Part shown: piece after piece, positions 19,874 to 32,240 of the stretch
How positions within the stretch are numbered: the first letter of the stretch is position 1
How the letters are laid out: every line of letters begins with the position of its first letter
Assembly: GCF_009709555.1 (NCBI RefSeq)
Contig: NZ_WJBG01000107.1
Location: 1-62,605 of the forward strand
Reading direction: 5' to 3'
DNA: 62,605 nt
DNA from: Streptomyces blattellae
GTDB lineage: Bacteria > Actinomycetota > Actinomycetes > Streptomycetales > Streptomycetaceae
Made by a program: the position numbers and the translations under genes
Notes under the pieces: model-generated
Told to the model about the DNA's origin: nothing
Database searches by the model: none
Seen by the model: only the letters and a program-made list of their open reading frames with translations

Positions 19874-21627
19874 CAGTACTTACGCTCCATCGGCTGGTAG
19901 CGGGTCTGGACGACCGGCTTGTAGTCGAGACGAATGGACTCCGTGCCGTCGTCGCCCACCGCGCGGTACGCCATGGTGTGGCGCATGAAGTTGACGTCGT
20001 CGCGGTTGGGGTAGTCCTCGCGGTAGTGACCGCCGCGGGACTCCTTGCGGGCCAGCGCCGACACCGCCATGACCTCGGCCAGGTCCAGCAGGTTGCCCAG
20101 CTCGATGGCCTCCAGCAGGTCCGTGTTGAACCGCTTGCCCTTGTCCTGGATCGAGACGTTCTTGTAGCGGGCGCGCAGCTCCGCGATCTTCTCGACCGCG
20201 GTCTTGATCGTCTGCTCGGTGCGGAACACCATGACGTTCGCGTCCATGGTCTCCTGCAGTTCGCGACGGAGGATCGACACCCGCTCGGTGCCCGTCGAGG
20301 AGCGCAGGTGCTCGATCTGGGAGGCCACCAGCTCCGCCGGGTTCTCCGGCAGCTCCACGAAGGCCGCCTTCTGGGAGTACTCGGCGGCTGCGATACCGGC
20401 CCGCCTGCCGAACACGTTGATGTCCAGGAGGGAGTTGGTGCCGAGACGGTTCGCTCCGTGCACCGACACGCAGGCGACCTCGCCCGCCGCGTACAGGCCG
20501 GGCACGACCGTCGTGTTGTCCGCCAGCACCTCACCCTCGACGTTCGTCGGGATGCCGCCCATCGCGTAGTGGGCCGTGGGCTGGATCGGGATCGGGTCCG
20601 TGTACGGCTCGATACCGAGGTAGGTACGCGCGAACTCCGTGATGTCGGGCAGTTTCGCGTCCAGCTGCTCCGGCGGGAGGTGAGTGAGGTCGAGGTAGAC
20701 GTGGTCGCCCTCGGGGCCGCAGCCGCGGCCCTCGCGGATCTCGGTGTAGATGGAGCGGGACACGACGTCACGCGACGCCAGGTCCTTCATCACCGGCGCG
20801 TACTTCTCCATGAAGCGCTCGCCGTCCTTGTTGCGGAGGATGCCGCCCTCACCGCGGGCGCCCTCCGTCAGCAGGATGCCCATGCGCCAGATGCCGGTCG
20901 GGTGGAACTGGAAGAACTCCATGTCCTCCAGCGGCAGACCCCGGCGGTACACGGCCGCCTGGCCGTCACCGGTCAGCGTGTGCGCGTTCGACGTCACCTT
21001 GAAGAACTTGCCGCAGCCGCCGGACGCGTAGATCACGGCCTTCGCCTGGAAGACGTGGATCTCACCGGTCGCCAGCTCGTACGCCACCACGCCGGCCGAG
21101 CGCTTCACGCCGTCGACCTCGGTGATCAGCTGGTCGAGGACGTAGAACTCGTTGAAGAACTCCACGCCATGTTTCACGCAGTTCTGGTACAGCGTCTGGA
21201 GGATCATGTGGCCGGTGCGGTCGGCCGCGTAGCAGGAGCGGCGGACCGGCGCCTCGCCGTGGTTTCGGCTGTGCCCGCCGAAGCGGCGCTGGTCGATGGT
21301 GCCGTTCGGGGTGCGGTTGAACGGCAGGCCCATCTTCTCCAGGTCGAGGACCGAGTCGATGGCCTCCTTCGCCAGGATCTCCGCGGCGTCCTGGTCGACC
21401 AGGTAGTCACCGCCCTTGACCGTGTCGAAGGTGTGCCACTCCCAGTTGTCCTCCTCCACGTTGGCCAGCGCGGCGGCCATACCGCCCTGCGCGGCGCCCG
21501 TGTGGGAGCGGGTCGGGTAGAGCTTGGTCAGCACCGCGGTCCGGCTGCGCTTCGTCGACTCGATGGCGGCGCGCATGCCGGCGCCACCCGCGCCGACGAT
21601 GACTGTGTCGTACTTGTGGATCTTCAT
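19873..21627 (-). CDS. sdhA: succinate dehydrogenase flavoprotein subunit
   Basis: The 584-residue catalytic subunit oxidises succinate to fumarate. It shows the FAD-binding motif [13 protein letters not shown] near the N-terminus and the covalent-flavin histidine in [15 protein letters not shown]. The substrate-site and capping-domain motifs [24 protein letters not shown] and TAHYAMGG are also present. It lies 19 bases after sdhD. Confidence 0.97.
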   Translation of the reverse strand: MKIHKYDTVIVGAGGAGMRAAIESTKRSRTAVLTKLYPTRSHTGAAQGGMAAALANVEEDNWEWHTFDTVKGGDYLVDQDAAEILAKEAIDSVLDLEKMGLPFNRTPNGTIDQRRFGGHSRNHGEAPVRRSCYAADRTGHMILQTLYQNCVKHGVEFFNEFYVLDQLITEVDGVKRSAGVVAYELATGEIHVFQAKAVIYASGGCGKFFKVTSNAHTLTGDGQAAVYRRGLPLEDMEFFQFHPTGIWRMGILLTEGARGEGGILRNKDGERFMEKYAPVMKDLASRDVVSRSIYTEIREGRGCGPEGDHVYLDLTHLPPEQLDAKLPDITEFARTYLGIEPYTDPIPIQPTAHYAMGGIPTNVEGEVLADNTTVVPGLYAAGEVACVSVHGANRLGTNSLLDINVFGRRAGIAAAEYSQKAAFVELPENPAELVASQIEHLRSSTGTERVSILRRELQETMDANVMVFRTEQTIKTAVEKIAELRARYKNVSIQDKGKRFNTDLLEAIELGNLLDLAEVMAVSALARKESRGGHYREDYPNRDDVNFMRHTMAYRAVGDDGTESIRLDYKPVVQTRYQPMERKY

Positions 21628-21646
21628 TGGTCTCGTAGCCCCGGAT

Positions 21647-22129
21647 CTAGCGGATGTTCGGGTCGAAGGTGAAGATCACCAGCGTGCCCAGCAGGATGGT
21701 GAACACCGTGGCGGTGTAGAGCAGGCCCTTCAGCCACAGCCGGGTGTTCGCGCGCTCCGCGTAGTCGTTGATGACCGTACGCAGGCCGTTGGCGCCGTGC
21801 AGCATCGCCAGCCACAGCATCAACAGGTCCCAGACCTGCCAGAAGGGGCTTGCCCAGCGGCCGGCCACGAAGGCGAAGCCGATCTTCGACACGCCGCCGT
21901 CCAGCACCAGCTGGATCAGCAGGTGGCCGAGGACCAGGACGACCAGCACCACCCCGGACAGGCGCATGAACAGCCAGGCGGCCATCTCGAAGTTGCCCCG
22001 CGTGGACTTCGGGGTCTTCTTGGTGCGCTTGCGCGGGGCCTCGATCAGCGGCGCCGGGTTGTCGACGGTGTAGAGGGGCGTGCCCTCCACGGGGCCGATC
22101 CCGGTAGCGGTGTTTTCGGTGATGGACAT
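21647..22129 (-). CDS. sdhD: succinate dehydrogenase hydrophobic membrane anchor subunit
   Basis: The 160-residue protein has three membrane helices ([38 protein letters not shown] and the C-terminal [16 protein letters not shown]). The histidine in LGHLL and the HGANGLR segment fit heme or quinone-site residues of this family. It begins five bases after the sdhC stop. The roughly 40-residue cytoplasmic N-terminus is common in actinobacterial SdhD. Confidence 0.92.
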   Translation of the reverse strand: MSITENTATGIGPVEGTPLYTVDNPAPLIEAPRKRTKKTPKSTRGNFEMAAWLFMRLSGVVLVVLVLGHLLIQLVLDGGVSKIGFAFVAGRWASPFWQVWDLLMLWLAMLHGANGLRTVINDYAERANTRLWLKGLLYTATVFTILLGTLVIFTFDPNIR

Positions 22130-22134
22130 GCGCG

Positions 22135-22515
22135 TCAGCTCCCGAACAGTTCACGAGCGGCGTGACCGAGGACGGGGTAGACGGCCCCGATCATCAGCAC
22201 GAGCCACAGGCCGACGACGGACCAGAGCATCTGCTTCTGGTAGCGCGGGCCCTTGGACCAGAAGTCGACGGCGATGACACGCAGGCCGTTGAGCGCGTGG
22301 AAGAGGATGGCGGCGACGAGGCCGTACTCCAGCAGCGCGACGACCGGCGTCTTGTACGTGGCTACGACGTCGTCGTAGGCCTCGGGGGAGACACGGACGA
22401 GAGCGGTGTCCAGCACGTGAACGAACAGGAAGAAGAAAATGAGGACGCCGGTGACTCGGTGAGCCACCCAGGACCACATTCCTTCCCGGCCGCGGTACAG
22501 CGTTCCAGCCGGCAC
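22135..22515 (-). CDS. sdhC: succinate dehydrogenase cytochrome b556 subunit
   Basis: The 126-residue anchor subunit has three membrane helices. It carries the family motif LYRGREGMWSWVAHRVTGV at the N-terminus and LFHALNGLRVIAVDFW, containing the heme-ligand histidine region. It is first in the sdhCDAB operon. The promoter must lie in the roughly 250-base gap upstream (22516-22766), in which I see no other gene. Confidence 0.92.
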   Translation of the reverse strand: MPAGTLYRGREGMWSWVAHRVTGVLIFFFLFVHVLDTALVRVSPEAYDDVVATYKTPVVALLEYGLVAAILFHALNGLRVIAVDFWSKGPRYQKQMLWSVVGLWLVLMIGAVYPVLGHAARELFGS

Positions 22516-22766
22516 GGAAGTTCCTCCGGGAGCGGGGATTGGGGCCGCGCCGGCTTGTGCTGTCGGTCGGGCCCGGCCGGGTACGGTCCACCGGCCCCCA
22601 GCATCGTAGCGATGCGCTGCCGCCGGGCTTAGCGGGGGGCTGGCGGTGTGATCAAAGTGGCACGCGGATGGGTGATCGGCGGCTTATGGGGTGATGTGTC
22701 CTGCTATTTGCCGGGTGCGGCGCCATGGGGGCTGGTCGAGCCCGCGCGGCGGCAGCCGCAAATCGA

Positions 22767-23348
22767 CTACAGCCCCGCGCCCCTCAGGTGCGTCACCAGC
22801 CTGCCTCGTGCGAGGTGCCGGAGCTCCTCTGCTGCTACCACCCGTTCGTCTTCCGGATCGTTTGTCAATCGTGACCGGATTCCTGCCAGGACCTGGTCGA
22901 GGACTTCGGCGGGCGGCAGGTGGTCGACACAGATGACAAACGCATGCCCGAATCGCGCCTCGTATGCGGCATGCGCGGCACTGAGTGCTGTGTGCGCGGC
23001 TGAGTACGTTCCGCTGGGAAGCTCGGGAAGCGTTTCTTCTGACAGCGCCTTCGCCAGATCCGCCGCCGTCAGGTCGTACGCCGCCTCGTCGGACGCGGCC
23101 AGGAGGGATTCGAGGTCCGGGTACGGGCGGTGGTCGGCCACGCGGTGGGCCCAACGGGGGCTGTGGAGGCAGGTGAGGAGGGTGTGGCGGACGTCTTCGA
23201 GGGGGGCCGTGTTGAAGTGGTCCAGCGGGGAAGACGTGCTCCGGGTCTGCTCGGGTATGGCGACTTGGCCAGGAAGGTGTGTGGGCGTCACGTGATTCGG
23301 CAGGGGATGGTGTGCGAGATGTGGCATCACGTTATCGAGATCGGACAT
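22767..23348 (-). CDS. OHCU decarboxylase-like protein (uricolysis)
   Basis: The roughly 193-residue protein resembles 2-oxo-4-hydroxy-4-carboxy-5-ureidoimidazoline decarboxylase, which completes the conversion of urate to S-allantoin. Supporting segments are LDHFNTAPLEDVRHTLL, HSPRWAHRVADHRPY and YEARFGHAFVICVD, which match the family's EKFGFPFIIC-like core and catalytic histidine region. A C-terminal RL..D.EDER...AEELRHLARGRL helix is also typical. The start is uncertain: ATG 23348 gives MSDLDNVMPH, while ATG 23327 and a later GTG are alternatives. No uricase gene is adjacent. A perfect palindrome covers the first start. Confidence 0.7.
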   Translation of the reverse strand: MSDLDNVMPHLAHHPLPNHVTPTHLPGQVAIPEQTRSTSSPLDHFNTAPLEDVRHTLLTCLHSPRWAHRVADHRPYPDLESLLAASDEAAYDLTAADLAKALSEETLPELPSGTYSAAHTALSAAHAAYEARFGHAFVICVDHLPPAEVLDQVLAGIRSRLTNDPEDERVVAAEELRHLARGRLVTHLRGAGL

Positions 23349-23359
23349 GACGTGTCCGA
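23341..23359. promoter_or_regulatory. perfect palindrome, candidate operator
   Basis: TCGGACA-TGACG-TGTCCGA is a perfect 7-bp inverted repeat with a five-base spacer. It overlaps the proposed start codon of the OHCU decarboxylase-like gene and lies about 90 bases before the divergent GH20 gene. This is the form expected of a dimeric repressor site. It does not resemble the DasR consensus. Confidence 0.5.
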
Positions 23360-23444
23360 CGGATGCCCGAATTTCACTCGCACGGGAGAGTTTCAGAACG
23401 CGTGGTGGACGGATGTCGCGTTGCTCAGGGCCTAGGTTGGCGCC

Positions 23445-25103
23445 GTGAGTCAGCACAGGCGCAGGATCTCGGCATGGACGGACAGGCGGCGGATGCTGGT
23501 CGCGTCGGCGACCGTGGTGGCGCTCGGGCTCGGTCTCGGGATCTGGGCCGCCGCGGGCGACGAGGGCGATCCGGGAGCGGGTACGGCGTCCCGGCTGCCC
23601 GCGGCCGGTACGACGACCACGTCGGCGGCGGCCCCGTCGCAGACTCCGAGTCCCCGTCCCCGCCCGAGCCGCACCTACCCGCTGTCGCAGACGCCCCGCA
23701 CCGTCCCCGCCGTACGCGCGCACGCTCCCGCCCGTGGGCCGGGCTGGAAGCCGGCGCGTGGTCAGCGGGTGGTCGTGAACGACGCGGAACTCGTCGACGA
23801 GGGGCGGCTGCTCGCGGGTGAGCTGGGGCTGTCGTACGCGGGGGAGCGTGACGACGTGCGCGCCGGGGACGTACGGCTGGCGCTGAACGACGACGAGGGC
23901 GCGGATCCGGAGTCGTACGCCATGACCGTGCGGGGCGGGCGGGTGAACATCAGCGGGCCCGCCGACTCGGGCGTGTTCTACGGCACCCGGACGCTGAAGC
24001 AGGCGGTGCGCGGCGGTGGTGCGGCGCCGGAGGGCGTCGTACGCGACGAGCCGGCGAAGCCGCAGCGGGGGCTGATGCTCGACATCGCCCGCAAGCACTT
24101 CACGGCCGGCTGGATCGAGGACCAGGTGCGCCGGCTGGCGGACCTGAAGTTCAACCAGCTGGGGCTGCACTTCTCGGACGACCAGGGGTTCCGCATCGAG
24201 TCCGACACCCATCCGGAGGTCGTGTCCGAGCAGCATCTGACCAAGGCGCAGGTGAAGAGGATCGTCGAGCTGGGGGAGCGGCTGCATGTGACGGTCGTGC
24301 CCGAGATCGACTCTCCCGGGCACCTCGGGGCGGTGATCGCCGCCCATCCCGATCTGCAGTTGCGCAGCGCGCAGGGGACGGCGCCGCGGGGCGCGATCGA
24401 CATCTCCAAGGACGAGGCCGCCACCATCGTCGACGATCTGCTGAACGAGTACGCCGACCTGTTCCCCGGCGCCTACTGGCATCTCGGCGGCGACGAGTAC
24501 GCGGCGTTGACCTCGGACGATCCCGAGGCGGCCTATCCGCAGCTGGCCTCCGCCGCCACCGAGGCGTACGGCTCCGGCGCCACCGTCGCCGACCTGGCGA
24601 CCGGCTGGCTCAACGACCGCGCGGACACCATCCGCACGCACGACCGGACGATGCGGGCCTGGAACGACGGCTTCTACGCGGGTACGTCCGTCGAGGCGGC
24701 CGAGGATCTCCAGGTCGCCTACTGGACGGGCAAGGAGATCGGGGCGCGGCTGCCGGTGGAGTATCTGAGCGCCGGGCGCGACGTCATCAACTACAACGAC
24801 GAGTTTCTCTACTACGTCCTCGGGCAGCCGCAGACCTTCGTCTATCCGACGGGGCAGCGGATCTACGAGCAGTGGACCCCTCGGGTGGTGCGCGGCACCC
24901 AGGCGGTTGCGGCGCGGTACGAGGACCAGATCCTCGGCGGTTCCTTCGCCGTGTGGTGCGATCTCGCGAACTCCCAGACGCAGGACCAGGTCGCGGCCGG
25001 GATCCGGATGCCGCTGGCGGCGACCGTCCAGAAGCTGTGGTACCCGGGCCGGCCGCAGCTGTCCTGGGCGGAGTTCAAGGCGCTGGCCGAGCGGCTGGGG
25101 TGA
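23445..25103 (+). CDS. beta-N-acetylhexosaminidase, GH20 family
   Basis: The 552-residue exported enzyme removes terminal N-acetylhexosamine residues, for example from chitin oligosaccharides. It has an N-terminal hydrophobic signal/anchor (RRMLVASATVVALGLGLGIW), a Ser/Pro-rich stretch, a GH20b-type accessory domain and the catalytic barrel. Key motifs are GLMLDIARKHF, HFSDDQGFRIES, EIDSPGHLGA and HLGGDEY near residue 348, with the catalytic Asp-Glu pair. The GTG at 23445 starts the signal. Chitin genes in Streptomyces are often under DasR, but I find no DasR-like site upstream. Confidence 0.92.
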   Translation: MSQHRRRISAWTDRRRMLVASATVVALGLGLGIWAAAGDEGDPGAGTASRLPAAGTTTTSAAAPSQTPSPRPRPSRTYPLSQTPRTVPAVRAHAPARGPGWKPARGQRVVVNDAELVDEGRLLAGELGLSYAGERDDVRAGDVRLALNDDEGADPESYAMTVRGGRVNISGPADSGVFYGTRTLKQAVRGGGAAPEGVVRDEPAKPQRGLMLDIARKHFTAGWIEDQVRRLADLKFNQLGLHFSDDQGFRIESDTHPEVVSEQHLTKAQVKRIVELGERLHVTVVPEIDSPGHLGAVIAAHPDLQLRSAQGTAPRGAIDISKDEAATIVDDLLNEYADLFPGAYWHLGGDEYAALTSDDPEAAYPQLASAATEAYGSGATVADLATGWLNDRADTIRTHDRTMRAWNDGFYAGTSVEAAEDLQVAYWTGKEIGARLPVEYLSAGRDVINYNDEFLYYVLGQPQTFVYPTGQRIYEQWTPRVVRGTQAVAARYEDQILGGSFAVWCDLANSQTQDQVAAGIRMPLAATVQKLWYPGRPQLSWAEFKALAERLG

Positions 25104-25105
25104 CG

Positions 25106-25180
25106 CGTGGAGTCGCGCCTGCCGTCGTGCCTGGAGTCGCGCCTGGAGTCGTGCCTGGAGTCGTGCCTGGAGTCGCACCG
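25106..25180. repeat. 12-bp tandem repeat array
   Basis: About six imperfect copies of a 12-base unit (consensus CCTGGAGTCGTG) follow immediately after the GH20 stop. The array is intergenic here. It is one of several unrelated 12-bp arrays in this window. Confidence 0.9.
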
Positions 25181-25266
25181 ACACGCGTGAATTGTCCGGT
25201 ACGGCTGCGAACTCGCGTACGGCTGTGGTGTATTCGGCGCGAGCCGAAGCCGAAAGGGGGGCCGGG

Positions 25267-25770
25267 ATGGGCTACTGGGGGTACTTCGTCGTGGGTCGCA
25301 GCGAGCGGCCGCTCGCCGAGTTGGAGGCGCTGTCGGGGGCGGAGGGCATGCGGCTGACGACGTCCGCGCCCGGCGGCTGGCAGGTGTGGGAGTACCCGAG
25401 CGGGGACGGCGGCATCGGGAGCATGAACGCGCTGGCCCAGGAGAGCGGGGCGCCCGCGCTCTTCGGATACGTGATGGACAGCGACTGCGTGGTCGTCGAG
25501 GCGGCCGGGCCGGAGAGCGGGGCGTGGTCGACCTGTCTCGCGCGGGGTGCGATGGCCGGGTACCTCGGCGCCGGCCAGGAAGGGCTCACGCTGGAGGACT
25601 ACTTCCTCGAACCGCGTGACGCCGCCGAGCGGGCCGTCGCCTGGGCCGCGGAGGCCGGGCGCGAGGTGTCCGACGGGCCGTTGCTGGACGTCCTCACCGC
25701 CGACGCCGACCCGTTGGCCGAAAATCTCTTCTTCCGCATGCTCGACCGGCTCGGCGTCGTGCCCCTGTGA
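25267..25770 (+). CDS. conserved hypothetical protein, 167 residues
   Basis: No family was recognised. The protein starts MGYWGYFVVGRSERPLAELE and is soluble, acidic and free of membrane helices or a signal. It has a Trp/Tyr-rich N-terminus and a helical C-terminus ending LFFRMLDRLGVVPL. The ATG at 25267 has a strong ribosome site (AAGGGGGG). A second unknown gene follows after 76 bases on the same strand. Codon use is ordinary for the genome. Confidence 0.7.
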   Translation: MGYWGYFVVGRSERPLAELEALSGAEGMRLTTSAPGGWQVWEYPSGDGGIGSMNALAQESGAPALFGYVMDSDCVVVEAAGPESGAWSTCLARGAMAGYLGAGQEGLTLEDYFLEPRDAAERAVAWAAEAGREVSDGPLLDVLTADADPLAENLFFRMLDRLGVVPL

Positions 25771-25846
25771 CACTCCCGTGCCATCGCACGCAGTAAGGGG
25801 AAGTGCGGGTTCCGTAAGGGAGGACCGCCTGGCGTGGGAGGCGTGG

Positions 25847-26434
25847 ATGAGCCTGGTGGGACTGATCGCGCAGGCGGACGAATGCGGTCTGGCCGCCAGC
25901 GGGCTGGCTTGTTTGGATCGCTGTGTGCCGCTGCTGGGCGGTGACGACGACGAGGTCCTGCGGCCGCTGTGGGCCAGCCTCGCCGACGACGGCATCGACG
26001 ACTGGGGCACGCGACTCGAACAGGCGCGCGGCAAGCTCGACAGCGCGGGACGAGAGGAGTACGCCGACGACGAGGCCGTGCTCCTCGCCCGCCGGATGCT
26101 GGCCGCCGCCCCCGCCGAGCGGGCCGCCGCCGAGGCACGGGTGTGGGCCGACGCCTGCTCCGTCGCCTCGCTGCAGATCCACCGGCTTCTCGACCTCACG
26201 GACGACGACGCCTCGCTCGACGCCCGCCGTGCGGGCCGTACGGAGGGCACGCCGCCGCTCGTCGCCGCCGAACTGCGCCGCCAGGTCGCCGTCCTGGAAC
26301 TGCTCGCCGGGCATGGCGCGAGCGGGCTGCACCGTGCCCTTGAGGTGTCGACGGAGGGGCGGCGCGTGCTGCGCGCCGTCGTGTCGCGGCGGGCGCGGGC
26401 GCGGGGGCGGGCGCCAGCGCGGGGGCGTGGCTGA
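25847..26434 (+). CDS. conserved hypothetical protein, 195 residues
   Basis: No family was recognised. The sequence is mainly alpha-helical, with many Ala, Asp and Glu (ADDGIDDWGTRLEQARGKLD, then EARVWADACSVASLQIHRLL). It ends in a very basic tail, RRARARGRAPARGRG, produced by GC-rich repeats and possibly slippage-extended. The ATG at 25847 has GGGAGG about six bases upstream. The gene ends 10 bases before the convergent DUF1877 gene. Confidence 0.6.
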   Translation: MSLVGLIAQADECGLAASGLACLDRCVPLLGGDDDEVLRPLWASLADDGIDDWGTRLEQARGKLDSAGREEYADDEAVLLARRMLAAAPAERAAAEARVWADACSVASLQIHRLLDLTDDDASLDARRAGRTEGTPPLVAAELRRQVAVLELLAGHGASGLHRALEVSTEGRRVLRAVVSRRARARGRAPARGRG

Positions 26435-26443
26435 GGGTTCGGC

Positions 26444-26938
26444 TCAGGTGACCACCCACTTCACCACCGCGTCGCCGTATTCCGCCGTGCGGTGGTAGAA
26501 CGCGGTCAGATCGCGGTGGGCCGCGGCGAAGGCGCCGTGCACCTCCGGTTCCGCGTCGGGTCCGCCGTACCGCGGCAGCAGCTTGTCGCGGACCGGCTGC
26601 CACAGGGCGTCGAAGTCGGCGCCCATGAGGAACGCGGCGACCCGCGTCACCTGTGCCGCGGTCAGCATCAGGAACGGGGCCCTGTCCGGCTCGGGATGGA
26701 GCACCGGCCGGCCGCCCAGGACCACAAGGGCCCACGGTCCCTCCTCGGTGTGGTGCGGGGGCGTGCAGGCGTAGAGGAGCTGGTGGTCGAGGTAGTGCTT
26801 GTCGAGTATTTCCTCGCGGTGCCGGTCGAGGCGCCGGCGCACGGTGTCCCAGTCGTCCTCGAAGAGCTTCTGCTGCCAGGTGGCGCTGTTGCGCAGAGCC
26901 GCGGGCGGCACCGCGCGCAGGTGGAAGTACATGCTCAT
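26444..26938 (-). CDS. DUF1877 (YfbM-like) family protein
   Basis: The 164-residue protein starts MSMYFHLRAVPPAAL and contains DKHYLDHQLLYACTPPH and the C-terminal DLTAFYHRTAEYGDAVVKWV. These fit the DUF1877/YfbM family of small soluble proteins without an assigned function. The ATG at 26938 begins the family's conserved N-terminus. Upstream lies a divergent gene. Confidence 0.75.
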   Translation of the reverse strand: MSMYFHLRAVPPAALRNSATWQQKLFEDDWDTVRRRLDRHREEILDKHYLDHQLLYACTPPHHTEEGPWALVVLGGRPVLHPEPDRAPFLMLTAAQVTRVAAFLMGADFDALWQPVRDKLLPRYGGPDAEPEVHGAFAAAHRDLTAFYHRTAEYGDAVVKWVVT

Positions 26939-27103
26939 CGGTGACAAGAGCGCATGGCCGCCCCGAATCGTCACTGCGGTGTCAACCCGTCCCGCTGAGC
27001 GAATCCTGTGCGGGTCGTGCAGGCGGTGAGGCGGTCCTGCACCCGTCTCGCGCAGTGGCCCGATCCGCGTGACGAAATATCCGCTGACCTCGCTCTTCCC
27101 TAT

Positions 27104-27499
27104 GTGACGACACATCAGCAGACCAGGCCCCAGGCCGCGGCGAAGCCGGTGCGGTGGGCGGCGGACGCGGTGGCGACCATGCGCGAGGGCGCGCGACTGC
27201 GGCTCGACTACTCGGCGCAGAGCCTGTGGAGCGTCGACCGGATGATCGAGGAACTGCGCCGCGAGGACACGCCGTACAACGCCGTGCAGAGCATGCTGCG
27301 CGGCTTCGGCGCGTACGCCGGTGAGGTCGTCGTGCGGCAGACCGGCGCCGAGTGGTGGGCGGGCGGCGGCGACCACTGGGTCCGCACGCCCGACGGCCGG
27401 CTGTGGGACCCGATCGACGAGGCCCGGCGCTGCTTCGCCGGGGACGGCTCGCTGCGGCTGCTGTGCCGGGACGCGACCCGCGGAACGTCACACCACTGA
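27104..27499 (+). CDS. conserved hypothetical protein, 131 residues
   Basis: No named family was recognised. The protein reads VRWAADAVATMREGARLRLDYSAQSLWSVDRMIEELRRE and ends in a compact domain with GGDHWVRTPDGRLWDPIDEARRC. It looks like the small Streptomyces proteins of this kind that I recall as conserved. The GTG at 27104 is preferred. A frame open from 27008 would add 32 residues of less protein-like sequence. The gap to the divergent DUF1877 gene must hold both promoters. Confidence 0.65.
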   Translation: MTTHQQTRPQAAAKPVRWAADAVATMREGARLRLDYSAQSLWSVDRMIEELRREDTPYNAVQSMLRGFGAYAGEVVVRQTGAEWWAGGGDHWVRTPDGRLWDPIDEARRCFAGDGSLRLLCRDATRGTSHH

Positions 27500-27548
27500 C
27501 CGGCCGGGGCCCTGCCCACTGCACAGGGCCCCGGCCGACCGAGGTGCG

Positions 27549-30392
<2,844 letters not shown>

Positions 30393-30663
30393 CCCTAGGA
30401 ATCAACAAAAGGCCCACCCGTCACACGGGTCGGCGGTCGATCCTTACAGCGCCCGGCGATCGGTGAACGTCACGGTGTTGGGATGTGCCTCGCGTCACTC
30501 CCTTCACCGTCGGCACGGCGGCGGCACTGTGACACTTCTGTGAGGCCCGGCGCTGATGACCGTGGAGGGACGTCCGCACGGGCGGTGAAGGCACCGTGCG
30601 GATCCGCCACGGACTCGGTACGGACGAGGACAGTTCTTGGGCCAGGGAGGGGAACCCCGCCGC

Positions 30664-31254
30664 GTGCACGCGTACGACGGGGAACTGGGCGCGGCGGTCA
30701 CGCGGGCCCAGGACGGTGACGAGGCCGCCTTCGCGGTCGCCTACCGGATCGTGCAGCCCGGACTGCTCGGCTATCTGCGCGGGATCGTCGGAGACGACGC
30801 CGAGGACGTGGCCTCGGACGCGTGGCTGGAGATCGCCCGGGACCTCGGGCGGTTCAAGGGCGACGGGGCCGGGTTCCGGGGCTGGACGGCGACCATCGCC
30901 CGGCACCGGGCGCTGGACCATCTGCGCCGGCAGAAGGTGCGGCCCCGGTCGACGGCGACGGAGCAGGACGTACTGGACCTGCCCTCCGCGCACAGCACGC
31001 ACGACCAGGCGCTGGAGGCCATCTCCACCGAGCAGGCCCTGCAACTGGTCCGTGGGCTGCCGCGGGAGCAGGCCGAGGCCGTACTGCTGCGGGTGGTCGT
31101 CGGCCTCGACGGCCCCGCCGCCGCCCGCGTCCTGGGCAAGCGCCCCGGCGCGGTGCGTACCGCCGCGTACCGGGGGCTGAAGCGCCTGGCGCAGCAGCTG
31201 GGGGCCGAGGGTGTGACGGATGACGGCCCCCGGACGCTGGGGGAGTCGACATGA
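30664..31254 (+). CDS. ECF-family RNA polymerase sigma factor (pair 1)
   Basis: The roughly 196-residue protein has region 2 (AFAVAYRIVQPGLLGYLRGI, then AEDVASDAWLEIARDL and FRGWTATIARHRALDHLRR) and region 4 (LPREQAEAVLLRVVVGLDGPAAARVLGKRPGAVRTAAYRGLKRL). It directs polymerase to a small regulon. GTG 30664 is preferred over TTG 30637 because GGAGGGG lies about 10 bases upstream. It overlaps the next gene by an ATGA junction. A close paralogue with the same partner arrangement lies 2.3 kb downstream. The divergent amidase may be a target, which is inference. Confidence 0.9.
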   Translation: MHAYDGELGAAVTRAQDGDEAAFAVAYRIVQPGLLGYLRGIVGDDAEDVASDAWLEIARDLGRFKGDGAGFRGWTATIARHRALDHLRRQKVRPRSTATEQDVLDLPSAHSTHDQALEAISTEQALQLVRGLPREQAEAVLLRVVVGLDGPAAARVLGKRPGAVRTAAYRGLKRLAQQLGAEGVTDDGPRTLGEST

Positions 31255-32024
31255 GCGAAGACGCCGGCGGACCGCCGGACAGGCCGGAGGGCCGGACGAG
31301 GAACGGATCGGACATGGGTGAACGGCAGCGCGGAGACCGGGCCGTATCCGGCCGCCGGGGTACGCGACCCGGCGGTGCCGTGTCCGGACCCGGGCGGGCG
31401 CACGACGGGGCCGGTCTGGAGGCGCTGCTGGCCGCCGCGATACGCGACAGCGACGGCCAGGTCGGTGCCGAGGGCGAGCAGCGGGCCGTGGCCGCGTTCC
31501 GGGCCGCCCGGGAGGCCGGCGAGCACCGGGCCCGCACCCGCCGCCGCGACGACTGGCGCCCCCGGGAGCAGCGCGGTGTCAAGCGTTCTCTGAAGGCCAC
31601 GCTCTCCCTCTTCCTCGCGAGCCTCACCCTGGGCGGCGTCGCGGTCGCCGCGATCGGTACGGCGGGTACGTCCTCCGACGGCGCCGGCAGCGGGCAGCGC
31701 AGCCCGGACACCTCGGCCGGCCCGACCGGAGCACCGGCAGCGGAGCCTTCGGCGACAGCGTCCGCACGCCCGGACCGTCCCGCCACCGCCCAGGACACCG
31801 AGGCGCACTGCCGCGCCTACGAGCGTGTCAAGGGCAACGAAAAGGCCCTGGACTCGACCGCCTGGCAGCGGCTGATCACCGCCGCGGGCGGCGAGCGGAA
31901 CGTCCCCGCTTACTGCGCCGCCCGGCTGACCGACAGCCAGAAGAGCAACGCCGGCAAGGCGGACGAAAACGCCAAGGGCGGCGCCCGGGCCGGGGTCGAC
32001 AGGCCCAAGGCGACGAAGAAGTAG
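31251..32024 (+). CDS. single-pass membrane partner of sigma factor pair 1
   Basis: The 257-residue protein has a cytoplasmic N-terminus with GEQRAVAAFRAAREAG, one membrane helix (LKATLSLFLASLTLGGVAVAAI) and a Ser/Pro/Ala-rich linker. The extracytoplasmic C-terminal domain contains two cysteines (HCRAYERV and AAGGERNVPAYCAARL). It overlaps the sigma gene by four bases. It lacks the HxxxCxxC zinc anti-sigma motif, yet gene order and topology suggest an anti-sigma or sensor role. The architecture recurs in the protein at 33662-34624. No named family was recognised. Confidence 0.75.
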   Translation: MSEDAGGPPDRPEGRTRNGSDMGERQRGDRAVSGRRGTRPGGAVSGPGRAHDGAGLEALLAAAIRDSDGQVGAEGEQRAVAAFRAAREAGEHRARTRRRDDWRPREQRGVKRSLKATLSLFLASLTLGGVAVAAIGTAGTSSDGAGSGQRSPDTSAGPTGAPAAEPSATASARPDRPATAQDTEAHCRAYERVKGNEKALDSTAWQRLITAAGGERNVPAYCAARLTDSQKSNAGKADENAKGGARAGVDRPKATKK

Positions 32025-32240
32025 CTCGCCAGGCCTCTGACCAGGCATTTTGTCACCCAGGTGCGGTCCTCGTGTTACCGCCTGGATCGACCTTCATCTC
32101 CGCCCTCCTCCGGGACCGCCTCGAAATGAGACCGTCACGGAGGACGCCTCGGCGCTGCCGGGAGCGTCCTGGCCCATCTCAAATCGGCTGAAACCGCGGG
32201 GACTCCGGCGTCATGCGGATCCGGGGCAGCGCAGAGCGGG

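Noticed and set aside
23300..23444. A DasR operator before the GH20 gene
   Set aside because: No sequence close to the ACTGGTCTAGACCAGT-type consensus is present.
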